Below, in pieces: positions 1 to 5,813 of a stretch of 5,813 nucleotides of DNA (position 1 is its first letter; each line of letters starts with the position of its first letter). Location of the stretch: contig JAJRDJ010000092.1 of assembly GCA_028678445.1 (NCBI GenBank), forward strand, positions 1-5,813, given 5' to 3'. The translations under genes were made by a program, and so were the position numbers. This DNA comes from Methylococcaceae bacterium (lineage in GTDB: Bacteria > Pseudomonadota > Gammaproteobacteria > Methylococcales > Methylococcaceae). The notes beneath the pieces were generated by a model, which worked only from the letters and a program-made list of their open reading frames with translations, made no database searches and was not told where the DNA came from.

Positions 1-345
1 CCACCGACCTAACGCGTTGGCCATCTGCGGCGTGGGTACGGTGGCGATGGAGTCCACCGGCGGGTACTCGACTCCGTATTACGAACCCCTGGGCCGGCGC
101 GGCTTCAGGGTGCTCCTGGTCAAGGCCGGAACGTCAAGAACGTCTCGGGCCGGATGTGTTCAGACATGGGCAAGCGCAACGCTCTGACCGCCGCCGCCCA
201 TAGTCTGGCTCGGCGGAGTTACTCGATGCTGACCAAGGGTTACGCAGAATTTGTGTCAACCTTGTTTCCCGCGAGATCAGTAAACCTGAAATCGAGTCGT
301 TCGTGCTGTGCTTCTCGAAGCATGAACGAGTTGGTTCAACAGTAG
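1..345 (+). pseudogene. Degraded IS110-family transposase, internally deleted and frameshifted, truncated at the left window edge
   Basis: This is a dead remnant of an IS110-type (DEDD) transposase. In frame 2, positions 20-122 read CGVGTVAMESTGGY and then PYYEPLGRRGFRVLLV. This matches the family's N-terminal segment, in which the Glu of AMEST is a catalytic acidic residue. Near position 122 the match moves to frame 1 as RNVKNVSGR (130-156), so a frameshift lies there. Another break lies near positions 3-20, where TDLT is in frame 3. Immediately after NVSGR, frame 1 continues as GKRNALTAAAHSLARR and YSMLTKG (about 169-240). That resembles the C-terminal tail of IS110 transposases (KRALVAVAHxLL..YHMLxxG). 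The later catalytic Asp residues and nearly all of the Tnp_20 domain are therefore missing, and no functional product is possible. The frame-1 stop is at 343-345, but the residues after about 245 no longer look like the family. I recognise this from family memory, with no search behind it. Confidence 0.75.
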
Positions 346-523
346 TACCCCTCACGGTCGATCGATGTAGTCGTCACAGGCCGATAACGGCTGCGCTTCC
401 ATAGCAATGCCCCGCAGGTTTGATCCCCTGGCTGGCGACTCCGGAAAGGCTTGAATATTCGGCGCTCCTCCGCCGCGGACGCCAGATATCGCGCCCTCGC
501 GTTTGACGCAACACGGGCATGGC
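346..523. other. Unassigned spacer between the IS110 remnant and the Cys-pair protein gene
   Basis: I see no supportable gene, RNA or clear terminator in these 178 bases. Positions 461-483 can form an imperfect GC-rich hairpin (GGCG pairing with CGCC around a TCCGC/GCGGA core). It has no T-run on either strand, so it is a poor intrinsic terminator for the minus-strand gene ending at 524. Part of this stretch could be eroded insertion-sequence DNA, but no terminal inverted repeat is visible. Confidence 0.4.
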
Positions 524-1135
524 TCACTGGGCAGATGGCGCTTTTCTTGGAATATATATGGTCTGGACACGCTCCTTGGAATCCTTGGCCGACGCCGATT
601 TTTTCGTGCTGTTTGCCGGTCTCTTGAGGGTGGCGGCTGGAGCCGCCGATCCGGCGCTGGCTGGTGGGGTTGTATGGGCTGACGTGTCGGCAGGAGCGGG
701 TGGTTTGCCGGCACTGGGGAAGCCGCGCTGTTTCAGGCAGGTACGCACGGCAGTAGGGCTCGGCGGTTTCACCGTGGTCGCCCCGCGGGCCGACACCGTG
801 GCGGTGCCTTGCTGCTGGCATTTTTTCAGGGCCACCAAAAGGGGATCGGTTTTGGCATCCTGTTGATAGCCGAGCTGATTCATGCACTTGAGATAACCCG
901 AGGTGTTGAGGTTCGCCGCGGGATCGGCGCCCGCCGCCAGATTTTTCGCCGGGTTCCGGGCGCGGCACAATTGGGCATCCTGATAGTAAGGCCCGGTTTT
1001 CTGGCTCACCGCCTCGGCAGGCGTGTTGGCCGCGCAACCGATTTGCAGCAGCAGGAGGGCCAGGGTCAGTCCGTAAGACTTTGGGATTGAAAACCGGTGA
1101 GCCCGGTCGGCGGTCGGGTCGATCATTGGGGTCAT
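524..1135 (-). CDS. Putative exported lipoprotein with two C-x26-C / CxxQxG[YF] modules
   Basis: This is a 203-residue protein of unknown function, probably exported. Residues 1-34 look like a signal peptide: a basic N-region (R11, R14, K19), a hydrophobic core GLTLALLLLQIG, then C34. LQIGC is a plausible but imperfect lipobox, because Gln rather than Leu sits at -3. Outer-membrane lipoprotein is therefore likely but not certain. The body carries four cysteines in two equally spaced pairs, C57/C84 and C106/C133. Each second Cys begins the same motif: CMNQLGY at 84-90 and CLKQRGF at 133-139. This looks like an internal duplication, perhaps with one disulfide per module. Residues 140-203 are a Pro/Ala/Lys-rich tail, basic and probably disordered. 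On the minus strand AAGAGA lies about 7 bases before this ATG, which supports the start; the ATG at codon 4 is less well placed. The gene diverges from the helicase gene. Longer or overlapping frames here lack any signal peptide or family resemblance. Confidence 0.72.
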   Translation of the reverse strand: MTPMIDPTADRAHRFSIPKSYGLTLALLLLQIGCAANTPAEAVSQKTGPYYQDAQLCRARNPAKNLAAGADPAANLNTSGYLKCMNQLGYQQDAKTDPLLVALKKCQQQGTATVSARGATTVKPPSPTAVRTCLKQRGFPSAGKPPAPADTSAHTTPPASAGSAAPAATLKRPANSTKKSASAKDSKERVQTIYIPRKAPSAQ

Positions 1136-1144
1136 ATAAAGTTC
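1136..1144 (-). promoter_or_regulatory. Ribosome binding site of the Cys-pair protein gene
   Basis: Read on the minus strand, the bases just before the ATG are AAGAGAACTTTAT. The purine-rich AAGAGA is separated from the start codon by about 7 bases, a normal Shine-Dalgarno distance. It favours the ATG at 1135 over the in-frame ATG three codons later. Confidence 0.5.
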
Positions 1145-1190
1145 TCTTCAGTGCGTTGGAAAGAGTCCGAGTCTTGCGTATCCGCAGCGC

Positions 1191-1207
1191 GGTAAACTAG
1201 GGTAAAC
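1191..1207. repeat. Direct repeat GGTAAAC x2, 10-bp period, in the divergent promoter region
   Basis: GGTAAAC occurs at 1191-1197 and again at 1201-1207, exactly one helical turn apart. A partial copy, GGTAA, lies at 1269-1273. The pair sits between the divergent starts at 1135 and 1317. On the minus strand each copy reads GTTTACC, so TTTACC could also serve as a degenerate -35 element, but no good -10 follows at 17 bases. Face-of-helix phasing would suit a tandem activator or repressor site. This is an inference; the chance of a 7-base repeat in such a region is not negligible. Confidence 0.35.
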
Positions 1208-1278
1208 GACTTGTGCGTGCTTGCGCCCACCGCCGGGTCGTCCGGGAAAGCCGCCGCTCGCGTCACCCGGTAAGGGAC

Positions 1279-1284
1279 TACAAT
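1279..1284 (+). promoter_or_regulatory. Candidate -10 box (TACAAT) for the SNF2 helicase gene
   Basis: TACAAT matches the sigma70 -10 consensus at five of six positions and lies 32 bases before the helicase ATG. That would give a leader of roughly 25 bases. No recognisable -35 element lies 16-18 bases upstream, where the sequence is GC-rich. The call rests on the -10 hexamer alone and would need an activator or a non-consensus -35. Confidence 0.3.
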
Positions 1285-1316
1285 AGCCGGATTTTGAGCC
1301 GCTTGAAACTCGCGAC

Positions 1317-4391
<3,075 letters not shown>

Positions 4392-4582
4392 CCCCGAAGG
4401 GAGCGGCTGGGATGGGTAGGGCGGAGCGCAATCCTTGCCGAACAACAGGAGCGATGATCGACCTCTCACCTTGAGCGACACCCTGCTAAGGTTGTCAGGT
4501 TTGTGCAAGGCAATCGGCAGACTTACATCCTTATGGGCGACATGTCCGGCAAACACCCAACCACTCCACCCCCCACAGGTCC
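4392..4582. other. Spacer between helicase and flavoprotein genes; no convincing promoter or terminator
   Basis: This 191-base gap separates two co-directional genes. Just after the helicase stop there is a tiny CCC-GAA-GGG hairpin (4393-4401) without a T-run, which is not a credible terminator. Short open frames in it have no family resemblance. Elements resembling a -35 (TTGTCA at 4492-4497, TTGTGC at 4501-4506) lack good -10 partners at the right distance. A pyrimidine-rich stretch with a run of C covers about 4555-4574 before the next start. The sequence does not decide whether the flavoprotein gene has its own promoter. Confidence 0.4.
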
Positions 4583-5722
4583 ATGCCCACTCAAGCCATT
4601 TCCAAAACCAGCCAAGCTCGCCGTATCGTTATTCTCGGCGGGGGTTACGCCGCAATGGCCGCCGTCAACAGCCTGGCCAAGCAAGCCCCGGAATGCCATG
4701 TCACGCTGATTGCCCCACGTAAAGCCCACATCAAAATCACCCTGCTCCATGAAACCCTGCGGTATTCCCTCGGGCGAATCTGCGTGCCCTATGCGGAGCT
4801 GGCCAAGCGATTCGGCTTCCGCTTCATCCAGGGCAAGTTGAGATTCAATCCAGAAAACCTGCCGTGTTGGCAACAGCGGCAGACCCTCCGCTTGGGGACC
4901 ACGGCAATTCCCTTCGACTATTTGATCCTGGCGACTGGCGCCAAGTCGCTTACGCCCGAAAAATCAGAGCACAGTCTTACTGTGGACGATTTTTGCCTCA
5001 ACCAGGGTCAGGCCGTTATTCAAGAGGCGGGTATGCGCGAAAGGGCGGCAATTTCCGTAGTCGGCGCCGGCGCCACCGGGATACAGTTTTTGTTCGAGTT
5101 GTCTCACCTTTTGAAGCGAAAATCAGGCAAGGCTTGCCAGTTGCGCCTCATTAACTATGAATCCCGCATCCTTGGCCAGTTTCCCCAGCGATTCCATGAC
5201 TATGTGCTTGAGCGTTTGCTAGACGAGGGCATCGATTATTTTCCCAATGCAGCGTTCAAATGCCAGACAGAAGATTCGATTGTCCTGTCGCATCGGGAGA
5301 CGGGGGAAGCCTTCAAACTGCCTTCCGGGCTCAGTTTGCTGTTCATGGGCGTAAAACCGAATCCGTTTCAGGTCCAAACCAATGCCTTCGGTCAGGTTAT
5401 CGCCAACGGCGAAACCCTCAATCGGATTTTCGCGGCAGGCGACTGCGCCCATTTCACCGCGCCCTGCGCCAATACCCCATCCGCCCAGGTTGCCATCAGA
5501 AAAGGGAAAACCGTCGCCGAAAACGTGCTGCGTGAAGGTATCCCGAATAGTGCAATGAGAGTCTATGACTATACCGAGCAGGGGTATTTTGTCAGCCTCG
5601 GATTGTCCGATGGCATCGGTTGGCTGGGCAAGCCAGAAAACATTTTCACCGGCCTTCCGGCTGTCGCTCTCAAGAAAGCTATCGAATCGAAATATAGCCT
5701 GATGCTGTCGGGTATTGATTAA
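4583..5722 (+). CDS. FAD-dependent NAD(P)H oxidoreductase, NDH-2/AIF-like
   Basis: This is a 379-residue two-dinucleotide-binding-domain flavoprotein, expected to pass electrons from NAD(P)H through FAD to a quinone or another acceptor. The FAD Rossmann motif is IVILGGGYAAMAAVNSL (15-31). LILATGA (114-120) is the usual ATG loop. ISVVGAGATGIQFLFEL (157-173) is the NAD(P)H-binding GxGxxG motif. RIFAAGDCA (281-289) binds FAD. No CxxxxC redox disulfide follows the first motif, so it is not a thioredoxin- or glutathione-reductase type. The C-terminal GYFVSLGLSDGIGWLG (334-349) resembles NDH-2 and AIFM2-like proteins, but no strongly hydrophobic membrane anchor is seen. The NDH-2 quinone-site motif AQxAxQ reads AQVAIR (301-306), with Arg for the last Gln. 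Length is close to AIF-like members and shorter than typical NDH-2 (about 400-430, from memory). The ATG at 4583 has only AGG three bases upstream; no better upstream start is evident. Some rows are AT-richer than the helicase. The exact substrate is unknown. Confidence 0.85.
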   Translation: MPTQAISKTSQARRIVILGGGYAAMAAVNSLAKQAPECHVTLIAPRKAHIKITLLHETLRYSLGRICVPYAELAKRFGFRFIQGKLRFNPENLPCWQQRQTLRLGTTAIPFDYLILATGAKSLTPEKSEHSLTVDDFCLNQGQAVIQEAGMRERAAISVVGAGATGIQFLFELSHLLKRKSGKACQLRLINYESRILGQFPQRFHDYVLERLLDEGIDYFPNAAFKCQTEDSIVLSHRETGEAFKLPSGLSLLFMGVKPNPFQVQTNAFGQVIANGETLNRIFAAGDCAHFTAPCANTPSAQVAIRKGKTVAENVLREGIPNSAMRVYDYTEQGYFVSLGLSDGIGWLGKPENIFTGLPAVALKKAIESKYSLMLSGID

Positions 5723-5731
5723 TTCAATAGT

Positions 5732-5758
5732 CCAAGGGGGCGAATTCTTGGCCTCCCC
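5732..5758 (+). terminator. Weak candidate hairpin after the flavoprotein gene
   Basis: CCAAG at 5732-5736 can pair with CTTGG at 5747-5751 around a 10-base loop. Alternatively the G-run at 5736-5740 can pair with CCCC at 5755-5758, and the two pairings exclude each other. Neither is followed by a T-run, so rho-independent termination is doubtful. The hairpin arm also overlaps the candidate -35 of the next gene. Confidence 0.2.
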
Positions 5759-5775
5759 GGGGCTTGCTGTAGAAT
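5748..5775 (+). promoter_or_regulatory. Candidate sigma70-type promoter for a gene at the right edge
   Basis: TTGGCC at 5748-5753 (four of six to TTGACA) and TAGAAT at 5770-5775 (five of six to TATAAT) are separated by 16 bases. Transcription would start near 5782, about 30 bases before the expected start of the next gene. This is the best matched -35/-10 pair I found in the window. Confidence 0.42.
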
Positions 5776-5800
5776 CCAATTCCTCATCACCAACAAATAT

Positions 5801-5805
5801 GGAGA
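5801..5805 (+). promoter_or_regulatory. Likely ribosome binding site for a gene beginning at or just past the window end
   Basis: GGAGA at 5801-5805 is followed by eight bases to the window end. That is ideal spacing if a start codon lies at about 5814. An alternative is that the ATG at 5799-5801 is itself the start (MEKST...), but nothing resembling a Shine-Dalgarno precedes it, so the ribosome-binding-site reading is preferred. The product cannot be identified. Confidence 0.5.
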
Positions 5806-5813
5806 AATCAACA

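Noticed and set aside
203..409. A frame-3 stretch containing SREISKPEIESFVLCFSKHE that reads like protein
   Set aside because: It follows an in-frame stop and has no start codon. I could not match it to a family, and it may be frameshifted IS110 tail or chance.
336..1037. A 233-codon minus-strand open frame overlapping the Cys-pair protein gene
   Set aside because: It is Arg/Gly/Pro-rich with no signal or motif, and it overlaps in another frame a better candidate that has a signal peptide, duplicated Cys modules and a ribosome binding site.
4411..4435. GGATGGGTAGGGCGGAGCGC as a possible dispersed REP-like repeat
   Set aside because: It resembles GC-rich intergenic repeats I have seen in proteobacteria, but there is only one copy here and no clean inverted partner, so the window cannot support the call.
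5714..5728. Inverted repeat ATTGA-N5-TCAAT around the flavoprotein stop codon
   Set aside because: A 5-bp AT-rich stem is too weak to be a terminator and too short to call an operator.

Overview
The window comes from a GC-rich bacterial chromosome. The SNF2-type helicase, the Cys-pair lipoprotein-like protein and the NDH-2-like flavoprotein suggest a proteobacterium, probably a gammaproteobacterium. That placement is an inference from protein style and is not firm. No rRNA, tRNA, CRISPR array, integrase or phage gene is visible.

Layout, left to right. (1) Positions 1-345 hold the wreck of an IS110-family transposase. A piece of the N-terminal DEDD domain is joined almost directly to a piece near the C-terminus, with at least two frame breaks, so it is dead. 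(2) Positions 346-523 contain nothing I can assign. (3) Positions 524-1135, minus strand, encode a 203-residue exported protein, probably a lipoprotein, with two copies of a Cys-x26-Cys module. (4) Positions 1136-1316 are a divergent intergenic region with an exact 10-bp-phased direct repeat and a weak candidate -10 box. (5) Positions 1317-4391, plus strand, encode a complete 1024-residue SNF2-family ATPase with all helicase motifs intact. (6) Positions 4392-4582 are a non-coding spacer with no convincing terminator or promoter. (7) Positions 4583-5722, plus strand, encode a 379-residue FAD/NAD(P)H oxidoreductase of the NDH-2/AIF-like superfamily. It is visibly less GC-rich in places than the helicase. 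(8) Positions 5723-5813 are non-coding, with a candidate sigma70-type promoter and a GGAG ribosome binding site, which suggests a plus-strand gene starting at or just beyond the right edge.

The three intact genes do not form an obvious pathway or operon. The first two are divergent. The helicase and the flavoprotein are co-directional but 191 bp apart, with unrelated functions and different composition. I see no convincing new multi-gene system. In particular, none of the DISARM or BREX partners of SNF2-type helicases is present here. The most distinctive items are the internally duplicated Cys-pair protein, the helicase without its common SWIM-domain neighbour in view, and the flavoprotein with an altered quinone-site motif.
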